A stretch of 64,000 nt of DNA from the NCBI GenBank assembly GCA_013397845.1, contig VZTG01000087.1, positions 310,001 to 374,000 of the forward strand. The letters are read 5' to 3'. Under the pieces are notes generated by a model, which did no database searches, was not told the origin of the DNA, and worked only from the letters and a program-made list of their open reading frames with translations. Below are positions 24,334-34,600 of this stretch, piece by piece; positions within the stretch are counted from its first letter, which is position 1; each line of letters starts with the position of its first letter. This stretch comes from Melanocharis versteri. Lineage: Eukaryota; Chordata; Aves; Passeriformes; Melanocharitidae. The position numbers were made by a program, and so were the translations under genes.

Positions 24334-27300
24334 TTACCTTACAGAAAGGCACTTGCTTCGTTTGTACAGGCTTTTCCCAATCACAAAACTCGAACTGACT
24401 TTGAGAGCCATTTTTATTGTGTATTGAACACCTATGCCCTGCCAAGAAGCCTCTCCCTGTCAGTTGATACCTGGTAGTTTTTAACTGTAGTAACTGCCAA
24501 CATGCACTTATTACATATAGGCATACACACACCCATATCAGACACACACAAACATAAAGAAATGCAGTAAGCTGGAAAATAGACAATTATTTCAAAGTTT
24601 CTTAACAAACACGATGAAAAACTGAGATTGAGTTACATGCTGTAATTAAACTTACAATGAAGAGCAATCTGCAACCTTGTTCTTATTAATGCACTGTGCC
24701 AGTGATGAAGCCTGTTTTTAACAGCTTAACATTAAACACACAGAGCAAGCGATGCTCAAGCTAAAATGATCACAACAGCTAACATTTAGAATATTACTTA
24801 AGCAATAGAAAAATGGCCTAAGAATGCGAAGGGGAAGAAGGATTTATGCTTAACCAAGTTATCTAACGTTAACTGAAGCATCATTTAAAAGGTAGGTTTT
24901 TTTAAGAAAAAGATCAAGGGAAGTTACATAAACTTAAGCTGACCCTATACTTGCAAGTCTACGGTAGGAGAGTTTCACTTCATATTACCTAGACTGAAGC
25001 AGAATGTAATGGAGACTGACACAGCCAACCTCAGCTTTTTCTGAGCACAGAACACCCAAATACAGCTCATCATCGTTAAAACAGCCACCTTTAAATCCAC
25101 ATCTGAGAAACAATCTTGTCCCCAAAACCTTATCAAGACAGGTTGACTCTCCAAAAACCAACCTGTTTGGCTTTTAGTGGTCCAACTACGGCAAGCTAGC
25201 TTAAAGAACTCTGCAACTGTGGCTTCAGGGTACATTAAGCCGCCAAGGTAAATTCTAAACTCTCTAAGCTTAGGTTTTGTCTGCTTTTGCCTTTTTCATC
25301 TTGTTATACCTAAAATCTGGTAAAAATGCACTTCCTATAGTTTTTCTGCATCAGGATATATATTTTAATTTATAGTAACTGGCAAATGTAGAGCAAAACT
25401 ATCTCCTAATTAACAACACAGCAGAGGTAATTTTATGCAGAATAATGTGTTATTTTGTGATAAAAATAGTCATCCAAGGACTTAATCAGAAGTCCCCATT
25501 CCAGAATAGCCACCATACAAGATAAGATGGTTAAATGCAAATTCAGATAGCTTTTGCACAAGAAGACTAAACCGGTTCAAACAGCTGAAAAGTTATCTGC
25601 GTGTAAGGCTTAGGATTCTCCCATCCCAGGTCACTTACTAAACCTTCTTACTATAATTCAGAGGCTTTCAAAACATATTTGCCAATTAAGGAAAATTAGG
25701 AGAAAGACCTTCTTGAAGAAGCACATGTAACCAAACTTATCAGGAAGATTAAATCTCCACCCAGATGAGATTTTGTTTATAGTTTCCCACACCACACCAC
25801 CACCAGTGTGTTTCTATCAGATGAAGCAGTCATGAATGCTACAGCAAAGCCAGCATACTGATTTTTAAGTATTCCTGCCAAGGTGATCTAGATCTGCTCT
25901 GAATAGAATTACAGGACACAGGCAAAGACAAAATCAAACAAAAATAACCCTAATGCCTTGTACTCTTTCTCTCTCTCAGCATTGCTTGGTCTAGTTGATA
26001 TGCATCAAGCAGATAATGTGAAAATTACCTGCAAGGGAACAGAAAACTTGACTCTGTAACACTATTTACTTTAAAATTCCCACTAATATTGCTACAACTA
26101 ACTTCTGTAGCACCAGCTGGAACCTTCTTTTATATGAGTTTGAAAAAAGCTTTTGGGGTTTTACTTCAGGTTAACCACGCATTTTTAGAGGCAATTTGAA
26201 CCCAGCCCACATTCAGATTCAAATGAGTCTACATGAACTTGTAATGACATCCATAAAGAAAAACAGAGCTAGATATAAAATGACATACAGATAACCTCAA
26301 TAAGACATCCTCACTTTCCATGTGCTATGTTTTTAACCAGTTTTAAGTGTATTATTTTTATTTTTCTAATATTTATCGTAGAAGATCCTTTAAATAAAAC
26401 AGTGATATAATAACAGTAATAGTACCCAAGTAAACTCTAACAAAATAGGAAAGGCTTATTTATATAGTCTTAACCAGGATATAGAAGAATTCATTTTTGA
26501 AAATTCACATGGGAATTAAACAATCTAATTACTATTTTCTCTTTCACAGGACAACTGGCTTTCAGTGCACATAGGAGTAAGCTAGGAAAAAAACATTTGC
26601 TAAGTTTTGGTACCTTCTGCTCTCTCTTTCCCTGCATATAGAAGGTATCAATTTTCACTTTTATTGTCCTCAAACTCTCTCCAAGTAAGAGGCAGAACAG
26701 CCCGGAAAAAATCCAGCAAGAGATACCAGATTAGAATTTCCAAGCATTTTAATACCAAAATTCACTTGTATGTTGTAATCAAATCATCTTCCCTATGAAT
26801 TGTTCAGCAAAAGGCTGAGCACAAACAAGCTGTATATTTAGCTGGCAAAGCGATGTATCAGAATATATCAGTTTCACTTTAGTTGAGGATGTTCTCAGTA
26901 GTAGCCAACCTCTTGCCAAAGAAAGCTGTTTTGTAATCAAGTTTATCTAGAGTACCAACACAGAATTAGAACCATGTGTTTTAAATCAGACCCTGAATCT
27001 GGCAAGATTGCCTAAGCAAAATTATATACAATTAAAAATATAAATGCTAATACAGAAGCTGCAACAAGAGCACGAATGCTGCTACATTAGCAGTCTAATA
27101 TTAAGTTGCAATGTCTTCTACTACCAACACTAAAAGTCAAACCAGAGGGGAAAAAAGTGAAAGAAAATACTGAAGACTTATTTTAAGGAAGGTTTAAGTG
27201 ACACAGGACACTGCATCCTGGAAAACTGGATAGCTCAGGCACAACCAAGTTCACAAACATACAATGAACCACAATGACAACACATTTGTGTATATTTGCC

Positions 27301-28950
27301 ACAGCGCACGTGTAAAATGGGACAATTAAGCTCAACTCTAATTAATGGTTAAGTGGTATTAACAGATTATATATTTAACCTTTCCTATTTTCATATAGGT
27401 CAAACTAGCTCAAAAAACTCAGAATCTACGAAAGCTCTTTTAAAAACCCCAATTCCAGCAGTGTCAATGCAGCTTAAGTTTCGCCATTCTCCCGTGTACA
27501 TGGAGGCTGTGCCCAACAGCCACTGAGATTACAAGTGGACAGCAGATTTATGATTGCGCTATTCGGCAAATGCTGTGCTTAAATAGGGGGGGAAAAAACC
27601 CCGCTGAGAATACCAGAAGTAATTTTCCCGTTGTTTTATTTTTTAAAGAAATACTTCTTCTCCGATTCAGAAATTAAGGCAATGTTCTGCTTTAGTTCAT
27701 ATCGGTTCAGCTGTTATAATCACATCTGTACTTCAGGAAGCCTTAACTCTACATCTGCTAAGCACACTGGAAAAGATGAGCATGCTTCCCTTGTAATTTA
27801 AGCATGCACAGTGGGGTTTCATGTACTTTTAAGGAACTAAAAAAGCATGGTCACCTTGATTTAAAAAAAATTCACGCCTTTCTGCTTTTTAGTTGCTGAA
27901 GTAACTATGCTGTTCAAAGCACACCCAACTGTGATGGAGCTCAATGTCAAAAAGACACTGTTCCACCACAAATTAGACAACTACTTATTTGTTTGCAGAG
28001 AATGTATCTATAAAAATAAACACAAAAAATCTGAAGTGGTTTTCCACTAGACTACCTCCCTGTAATATTTTTTGCTGCTCTTACTGGAGCTACCTCAAAA
28101 TTTGTTGATCTCCCCCACTGTTAATATGTGGCCTCACATATCCCATCCTAAGAGAACTCCCCTGCTGGCATGAAATCAAACACAGTTGCATCCGGATGCC
28201 TTGCTTTGGTTCGTTATAGTAAATTCCAAGGTTACATTTCACTTCTAAAAGTCTCAATTTAACACACATTTTTATTAATATACATGCTTTATACTTTTAA
28301 GCATTTTTCCACCTATCAGTGTCAAGGTATTTTTAGATGATTTTCTCTGCCTAACATATAAAAACATCCATCTAATTGAGTTCAGACACAAAGCGCAGCA
28401 CTGTAAGGAGCAGTAGTCAACTTTCATACTCACTACCCGTGGATTTTAACACAACTGCCCTCACTAGTTTCTCTCCAGCTGTATTGGTACACATTTTTCC
28501 TTGGGTTTTAACTCCTGGTTTGGTTTGTTCTGCCTCATCTTGTGCTTTATTAATCTATCTTCTCTCAGGTATCTGAAAAAACTCCAAGGGTTGTATCTTG
28601 TGTTATGTTTTCCCACATGACTTAACAGGCTAATTAAAAGTAGTCCCTAAAGTACAGTATTTTGAACGAGAAGTCTTTCAATTTACCCATACTACAACAC
28701 CCTCAACCAGTTCTTAGGACACAACTTTTCAGAAATTATTAAAAAATATACAATTGTAGTAGCAGCAGTGCATTTATGTCATCCCTAAGCTATAATGCCA
28801 GCATACTGTACATAGACAGGAAAACAGCCTTTAAAATGACAATATCCATTAAGCTTAGGAACTTCTTTCAGAAGTGTGTTGATGGCACAAAAAAAAAAAA
28901 TCAGGATCTGCATGTATTCACGCTGCTCCCAGAATATATGTTCTGTCAAA

Positions 28951-29031
28951 ACAACAAAAAACCCCAAACCCACAAAAACAAAACAAAACCAAACCCCAAC
29001 CAAACAAAAAACAAAACACAAAAAAACCGTC
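28951..29031. repeat. CAAA/CCAAA-rich low-complexity tract
   Basis: The sequence consists almost only of A and C in imperfect units of CAAA, CCAAA and CAAAA. Several open frames cross it on both strands only because stops are rare in such composition. Confidence 0.9.
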
Positions 29032-32000
29032 TTGTGTTCTTTAGTAGGACGCCTATGTGTAAAGGAGAACTTAAGCAGTGACAAGTGCTAAATGTACAGC
29101 TCTGGAGCTGGAATTCACCACAAATACAGAAAAGCACCATTCCTCTCATATTCTGAAGAACAACTATGGCACCATCACAAAAACAAAATAGAAATATCCC
29201 CAATACATAGTATTTATCTCCACGATAACTCCACACTTGCCTTCAACGCTGAAATGGCCAGAAACTGTTATCTTGACACCCAACTTTAAGCAGCTTGTTT
29301 GACCAATATTTGAAATACGGCACATGTAATCATACCGTGTAAGACTGCTAATGCTAGCACTACAGTAGCAACTAAAGATTTCAGAAGAAACACATCTTTT
29401 CATTAATCTAACCTGAATTTTACATCTGTTTAACAAATTAATTCTGGAGCAATAATATCAGCCCAATATTTAAAGTTTAGCTACTTGAAATCTAACGTAA
29501 CAACACTAGAACCCTGATACTCACACCTGATTTCCTTGACAGGACATGAAATACAGGTCCTTGGAGGTAAATATCCGATGTACCTTATTTTCTTGCCTCA
29601 AATCTTGAGCTGTTTAAACAGGAAACCGATACTTAACAAGGTGAAACAGCTCTTAGGAAGGTAGTAGTTGGTTTCTTAATCCATTAAAGCAAAAAAGCCC
29701 CTGACACTTTTCAGTTATAAACAACTACCAGCTGAAGAGAGTACCAAGGGTGCAGATTCCAACAAATACTGTTCGAAATAAACTGTAAATTAACTTCTCA
29801 CCTTCCACCCTGGGCCAAAAGGAATGTAGAGCCATAATGACCAGAATTAAAGAACTCTGCTTCAAGATGCAGGACAAGTTTCTAAAGGGGTACCAGGAAA
29901 GTTATGGATAAAAATTCTCTTCCACAAATACTCTATTTCTATGGATTTTTTCCTCATAGATTTGGATGCTTTCTCTTCTACTAAGCCATCTATTTGTAAG
30001 TAAGAAACAAAAATCTTAAAAAGGTTAAGTTTAGCTGAAATCGGCTGGCAGAGACTGCATGATCCCACAAAGTTTCTTTTTCTTCCTTCTCAGCAGGAGA
30101 GAAAGAGGCTAAAAGAAAAGCAACTGAAACTAAGCATACTGATCTTTCAGTCACTTGTTTTCCCTGAATTTTTTCCCATTAGAATTGCAGACTCCTGTAT
30201 ATTGAAGCTCAATGGTAATAAGGCTTTTCTTGTCAATTATTTCTCAAGAATCTCTTAGATGTAGTGCAAAAACCTCCAGGGGCCCTGCTGACTACAGACT
30301 TCACTGTAGCTTTCAACCTACTAAAACAGTCTGCTTTGGAAAGGAACTGATTCCTGTAGATACCAATAACAATTGACATGCAAATGCAAACAGAAAAAAT
30401 TTAATAAAGCTTCTGAACTCAGCATCGCCACTGCAAACTGAACGAAGCAAAAAAGCTTCCCCTATCCCAATGCCTCTGTAAGCTTCAAACTGATTTAGAA
30501 ATTGCAGCTCAAGTCGGGTCTCTCAAAATTAAGCGTTTTGTTTCCTTTGTAGTGCAGAAACACACCGAATACAAACAGCATTGAGAATTGCCCAGATTCA
30601 CACTTAAAATCCTATGGTTACACAGACTGCACAGTCCTCAACACACCCTACAGTAAGATTTGAGGGGTCAAAAGCATATTTATAAGAAGAATTATTTTAA
30701 TTGGTCTTTCCTATTCACAGTTACAGTCTCACAAAGCTGCTCAAATGTTTGACAGACTCCTTATTGGAATGACTTCTATTATTCTCAATAACTGCCTTTT
30801 GTCTGACCCACGACAGCTTCTGTAGCTAGGAGCAGTTGCAGTTATTGGGAACCACCCTGTATTCCATCACCTTAACAATCAAGCTATATGTACAAACATC
30901 TACACATTCTGGAAGTGAGTAACGTAGGCAGTAAGGCATGAAGGCAAGATAATACACCGAAAAGGCGAGTACTTTTCTTAGTGCAGATTCTGGGAAGACT
31001 ACATCCTACAATACTGCCAGCTCAGGACACAATTTGGGTTTTCTTTACTTCCTCAGTTCAGCCATCCCGTTCTACAGCAATTATCACATAAACTACAGCA
31101 ATTGATGTTTTGGTCCAGTAAGCAACAAATCTGAGAATATTCCTACTGCAGAACTATTTTCAAATGTAGTCTAATGTCTAATTATTATTTGTCAGTCAAC
31201 AGGTAGATTCAACATAGTCTGGCTACATTCGGATCTCCACTAAGCCCAAGAAGGTTTTGAATAACAAAAGCCATCAGGGTACATCATGTCAAAGACACGG
31301 AACATAGCAAAACCACAGTTTTTATAGCATTTCCTCAGATACCTGCCAGTAACATGAGGGTGGAATCTAGTAAGTTCATAAACCCTAAAAAAGGAGCATG
31401 TGTTACTTCATATATTAACTGGGTTATCCATTACTATTAAATGCCTAATGACCAAAATTACCAGCAAAATATTCTACATAAAATTTGAGCAGAGTTCTTT
31501 CTTATTAGCTCCCCCTAATTTAAAATTTAAAAAACCCTCCAGAGACACCATCTCTTAATTTCAATGAGAAACTTAATATACTGCAGAATTTTTTTGATAT
31601 TTCCTAGCCAATGCAGAAAAAAAGTCCCAATATATACAATACTATAACGACAACACCCAGATACATTTTCAATAAGCTTATTGAAATCTGTCTCCTCCAT
31701 TTGTGTTTAACTGTATGCACGTATGGCCACAAAGAAATATAAAATATGAGCCATCTTGTAGGTTTACAAAGTTGACCTGCTAACCACAATCACTGCACTA
31801 ATACACTGCAATGTGGAGTACATTCACACGATTATTTGCAGAATTATGTGCTTCTTACATGTTCAGCTAAAAAGAAATCACAACGCAACGCCTGTGAGGA
31901 AGGAGTGAAGAATAATGTATACCACCACCGAATTTTTTTCATCTAACCTCACAGAAAGGAGCATTACATCACACTCTTACAATGCAGGAGGAGGGGCCTG

Positions 32001-32108
32001 TTCTCAGAAAGCGATCTCCAGCTATTTCCCTTTAATTTTCTGCTTGATTCTGGAGGGAGTTGCAAAAATAACTCGGATTTAAATTTTTAGCAACACAGAA
32101 AGGCCAGA

Positions 32109-32133
32109 NNNNNNNNNNNNNNNNNNNNNNNNN
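32109..32133. other. Assembly gap in CpG-rich sequence
   Basis: Twenty-five N bases lie directly at the edge of a very GC-rich segment. Such segments are poorly covered in draft bird assemblies, so more GC-rich sequence may be missing here. Confidence 0.97.
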
Positions 32134-32234
32134 GGCCCCCGCACCGCCCGGGGCTCGGCGGGGAGGCTCCGGCCCCGCTCCCGCCGGCGGCACGGCCCCG
32201 CTCCGACCCAGCAGCAGGGAGAACGCGAGCCCGG
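32134..32234. promoter_or_regulatory. Small CpG-rich cluster in the 5' end of intron 1
   Basis: This roughly 100-base block is very rich in G+C and CpG (gcaccgcccggggctcggcg and similar) and sits about 400 bases inside intron 1, separated from the main promoter island by AT-rich sequence. It may be a detached part of the TNRC6B island or a second start region, and it is cut on its left by the gap. Confidence 0.6.
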
Positions 32235-32250
32235 TTTTATACATGCAAAT
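32235..32250 (-). promoter_or_regulatory. Octamer plus TATA-box pair (candidate internal promoter)
   Basis: On the minus strand the sequence reads ATTTGCAT, one G, then TATAAAA, and is followed downstream by the CpG-rich cluster. A perfect POU-octamer directly next to a perfect TATA box is unusual by chance and could drive a transcript in the same direction as TNRC6B. No product can be named. The open frame that crosses this cluster contains the assembly gap and has no recognisable domain. Confidence 0.3.
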
Positions 32251-32630
32251 TTTTGCAGCAGATTTAAGAGCTCCGGGTGCCGTGGCGAAGAAGTCTCTCT
32301 TTAAAAAGCCTCTATTTAAATAAAACAAGATTTTCAGCACTATCTTGTACTTCACCAGCTCGGAAAACATAAACCATCTTCTGTAATTTGCCTAGGTGTT
32401 TTAAATTACACATATCTTTCAAATCCACACCACACTTGTACGGAGAGCTCCTTCTAAAAAAACCCCAAAATTCACCAAAAGTGCCGTACACGTACAAGCA
32501 GACAACATCTGAAGCAAGTCTTTGTGCTAGAAAAGACACCTCTGCAAAACCACGGATGGAAACGATCAGCTCAGGCTCTTAAGAAATCAACTGATAGGTA
32601 AAAACAATAAAACATAAACGTACCACTAAC

Positions 32631-32635
32631 CTCAT
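32631..32635 (-). CDS. TNRC6B: TNRC6B exon 1, first coding bases (ATGAG)
   Basis: Exon 1 ends ATGAG|GTTAGTGG on the minus strand. Joining AG to the first A of exon 2 gives AGA (Arg), so the protein begins Met-Arg-Glu-Lys-Glu, the expected TNRC6B N terminus. An in-frame TAA at 32651-32653 lies six codons upstream, so no longer in-frame N terminus is possible in this exon. The start context is weak (T at -3, A at +4). The next in-frame methionine is Met13 in exon 2. The exact agreement of splice phase with the exon 29 kb away is the main support. Confidence 0.9.
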
Positions 32636-32673
32636 AAAGTGCAGCAGTGCTTAAATCCAGCGAGTTGAGGCAT
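32632..32673 (-). promoter_or_regulatory. uORF2, 13 codons, overlapping the TNRC6B start as AUGA
   Basis: Starting at ATG (32671-32673), the frame encodes MPQLAGFKHCCTL and stops at TGA (32632-32634). The last A-TGA overlaps the main ATG at 32633-32635. Its start context is weak (T at -3, C at +4). The arrangement would allow termination followed by reinitiation at the same place. Whether it is translated cannot be told from sequence. Confidence 0.55.
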
Positions 32674-32693
32674 ACAAGGTAGAAATGGAAATG

Positions 32694-32722
32694 AAAAAAA
32701 AAAAATCCAAAAATGGTTTTGG
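32694..32722 (-). other. Leader hairpin followed by a U12 run
   Basis: On the minus strand CCAAAA and TTTTGG form a perfect 6-bp stem around a CCAT loop (32707-32722). One A follows, then twelve T bases (32694-32705). The U12 could also pair with the A12 runs about 70-100 bases upstream in the same RNA. Confidence 0.5.
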
Positions 32723-32743
32723 GTTTTTGCTTTTCTGTTTAGG

Positions 32744-32800
32744 TTTTTTTTTTCTCCTTTTTTGTTAATCTTTTTTTTTTTTGCTCTCTTTTTTTTTTTT
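32744..32800 (-). other. A-rich stretch of the TNRC6B leader
   Basis: In mRNA direction this 57-base stretch contains an A12, a second A12, an A6 and an A10, separated by short purine-rich or mixed spacers, and the following bases remain A-rich to about 32710. Runs of this length are typical poly(A)-binding-protein targets in general, so a role in leader binding is possible. It could also be slippage-prone simple sequence. Confidence 0.6.
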
Positions 32801-32812
32801 AATTTCAAACGT

Positions 32813-32842
32813 TCAGAACCCAGCAGACGCTCCGTCGGCCAT
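32813..32842 (-). promoter_or_regulatory. uORF1, 9 codons, strong start context
   Basis: The frame starts at ATG (32840-32842), encodes MADGASAGF and ends TGA at 32813-32815. Context is strong: AAAATGG, with A at -3 and G at +4. It lies in the YY1-type site, so it is translated only if transcription starts upstream of it. Confidence 0.55.
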
Positions 32843-32850
32843 TTTGGCTG
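32836..32850 (-). promoter_or_regulatory. YY1-type element
   Basis: The minus strand reads CAGCCAAAATGGCCG, containing the AAnATGGC core (CCATnTT on the other strand). YY1 elements in this orientation are frequent near start sites of TATA-less CpG-island genes. It also holds the uORF1 start codon. Confidence 0.6.
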
Positions 32851-32950
32851 CGCTCCCTCGCTCTCTCCGCTCGCTCCCTCCCTCCCTCTCGCTCCCTCTT
32901 GCTCTCTCTAAAGGAAGCAGCTTTTTGGTGACCTTCAAATACGGGCGGCT

Positions 32951-32958
32951 CACGTGAC
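32951..32958. promoter_or_regulatory. E-box CACGTGAC (USF/TFE-type)
   Basis: A CACGTG palindrome with the AC flank preferred by USF, MITF and TFE factors, about 110 bases upstream of the YY1 site and inside the CpG island. CpG-island E-boxes of this form are commonly functional in promoters, but binding is not shown here. Confidence 0.45.
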
Positions 32959-32980
32959 CCCGCGCGCGCTGTCACTCACC

Positions 32981-33006
32981 GCCCGGGCCCGCCCCGCCCC
33001 CCGCCT
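32981..33006. promoter_or_regulatory. Cluster of GC boxes (Sp1-type)
   Basis: Overlapping CCCGCCCC and CCCCGCC motifs in a run of 26 bases that contains no A or T, about 150 bases upstream of the likely start. Confidence 0.55.
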
Positions 33007-34423
33007 TAAAGCGACAGCGCCCTGCCCGCGCCGGGACGGCCTCCCCCGCCGAGCCCCGCGCCCCGCCGGGATTCTGCTCCCCGCCCTCGTCGGGCAGAGG
33101 CGAGGCACAGGGAGGGTACAACGGGCGAGCCCTGAGAGTGCGGAGGGCGGCCCGGATGCAGCTTCTCTCTTTAGAGCCGGCTAAAAAGCCAGCAGCCAAT
33201 TATGCTAATTCCACATAAGGGCTGCAGAGCCGACAAGCGGCGAACGGTGAATTTCAAGTCCCTCCAGCCACACGCGCTGTTCTGCGGCGCACCGGGAACA
33301 CCGACCCCAGCGCTCGCTTGGAGAGGAACCCCCATCTTAAGCACAACGCCCTCCGGATTCAAGGACGAGAGGTTCATGCTCAGACCAAAGTCAATCCAGG
33401 CTGTAACCAGCCTGCCTACACCACACGCACACGTAAACCCGAGATCCAGGTCCAGGCGCGGGAACACCCGCAGGACAGCAGAGCAAACTCGGTCTTCTCC
33501 GGCTGCCTTGCCCGCTTTCAGTCTCAGGCTGCAACTCAGCCATGGCAGACACTCCACAGCCTCTTCCCAACAATTTCCATAGATAACCGCTCTAACAGTT
33601 GAAACAGAGAATCCTGTAACATAAAAAAAACCCCTGCAGGATGTTTCCAGATGTTACCCTGAATGTGCAGAAACAGTAAAGAATACAGTTCAGCAAAAGG
33701 ATATGGTGACGCGGGTATGAACCTGCTGTGAGGAGATCTGCTCCTGAGTCAGCCCAACACAGGTAGGAAGTGCTGGAGCTGGCTGTGTAATGGAACCATG
33801 CCTGGCGAGGGAACTGAGAGCTTGCTTGGGAAGCTCTAGGGAGCACCCTCAGGATCGAACCCTTAAAATATACAAGTTTTTAATTCTGTACAGTTATGCA
33901 ATGTTAACTGTGTAGAAAGTAAAAAAGCCAAAGGCCACCTAAACAGGAGGGGACTTTTTAACACGTACACCTTTGTACAGACTTTGTGTCTGGGTGTGTG
34001 CAAATTGCTTTAAATACACTACAGCAAGTATAGTACAAATACTGCCATCTCAGATCTACAGTTACATTGCTGCTGTGCTTATACTCACTTCTACTTAATC
34101 ATTCTGTGTAAAATTAGCCAATGATTAAGTGCTGCTAAATCCTTTAGACATAAAACCACTGATCAAGTGTGAGGCTAAGTTTGGCAAGCGGGTCCACTCT
34201 GAACTCGTGATTCAACGGGAGGGTCTCACCCTTTGCACTCTTTTTTATGTTTTTTTTTTTTTTTTGTATTCCCTGGCTCTGCACAAATATCTTCAATTTG
34301 ATTATGATCTGATTTTCCTTGCTATGCTTCATCCAGGTAGTAAGCAGCACAGGGAACCTTGCCATCAAACTCTGTTAAGTTGTGCCTTCACAAATTTGTA
34401 TGAAAACCTGCTTTTGCCAGTAT

Positions 34424-34600
34424 TCACAGAACCACAGGATATTCTGAGCTGGAAGGGACCCACAAGGATCACCAACTCCTGGCCCTGCACAAGCCACCCC
34501 AAGAATCACACCATGCGCCTGAGAGCGTTATCCAAATGCATCTTGAACTCTGTCATGGACATGGTGCTTTTGCCAATACCTTTGACAGGAATTCTTTCAG
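34424..34600 (-). mobile_element. CR1 LINE 3' fragment
   Basis: The block 'acaggatattctgagctgga' followed by 'agggacccacaaggatcacc', 'ctggccctgcacaagccac' and 'gcgttatccaaatgcatctt' is a well-known bird CR1 3' end read in antisense, so LINE sense is minus. It is less diverged than the other copies here and may be one of the younger insertions. Similarity fades at about 34600. Confidence 0.88.

Larger units (their letters stand above)
3248..32630 (-). other. TNRC6B: TNRC6B intron 1 (about 29.4 kb)
   Basis: The intron is bounded by the donor AG|GTTAGTGG at 32629-32630 and the acceptor TTTTGGCAG at 3248-3249, both on the minus strand. It interrupts codon 2 after its second base. The body is AT-rich. 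What I can name inside it is a long CR1 (11131-12040), an L3-like LINE end (15298-15462), a MIR SINE (24231-24333), an LTR stub (22855-22923), several simple repeats, a gap of N in an A tract, and a CpG cluster with an octamer and TATA pair near the 5' end. I saw no further coding exon with family similarity on either strand. Alternative first exons or non-coding RNAs cannot be excluded by eye. Confidence 0.88.
32636..32860 (-). other. TNRC6B: TNRC6B 5' leader (5' UTR part of exon 1)
   Basis: The 5' limit is inferred from the YY1-type site, which in mammalian promoters commonly lies just downstream of the start site. Transcription probably begins in the GA-rich segment at about 32850-32910. 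Read in mRNA direction, the leader has uORF1, an A-rich stretch, a short hairpin, a U12 run and uORF2, which overlaps the main AUG. I assume no further intron in the leader, which only a transcript could settle. Confidence 0.65.
32820..33500 (-). promoter_or_regulatory. TNRC6B: TNRC6B CpG-island promoter
   Basis: G+C and CpG rise sharply from the AT-rich leader to a peak at 32960-33160 and fade by about 33500. No TATA box is at the expected place, but a GA-rich tract (minus strand) at 32851-32910, GC boxes and an E-box are present, as in TATA-less housekeeping promoters. Orientation follows from exon 1. CpG-island promoters are often bidirectional, so a divergent plus-strand transcript starting near 33000 is possible, but no conserved frame is seen there. 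Confidence 0.85.

Noticed and set aside
24106..24477. Plus-strand frame of 123 codons
   Set aside because: It runs through the MIR SINE, has no recognisable domain and shares the region with an antisense frame.
33171..33602. Long open frames on both strands at the CpG island (up to 128 codons)
   Set aside because: Stops are rare in GC-rich sequence. Overlapping frames are open on both strands and in several phases, and none shows a domain.
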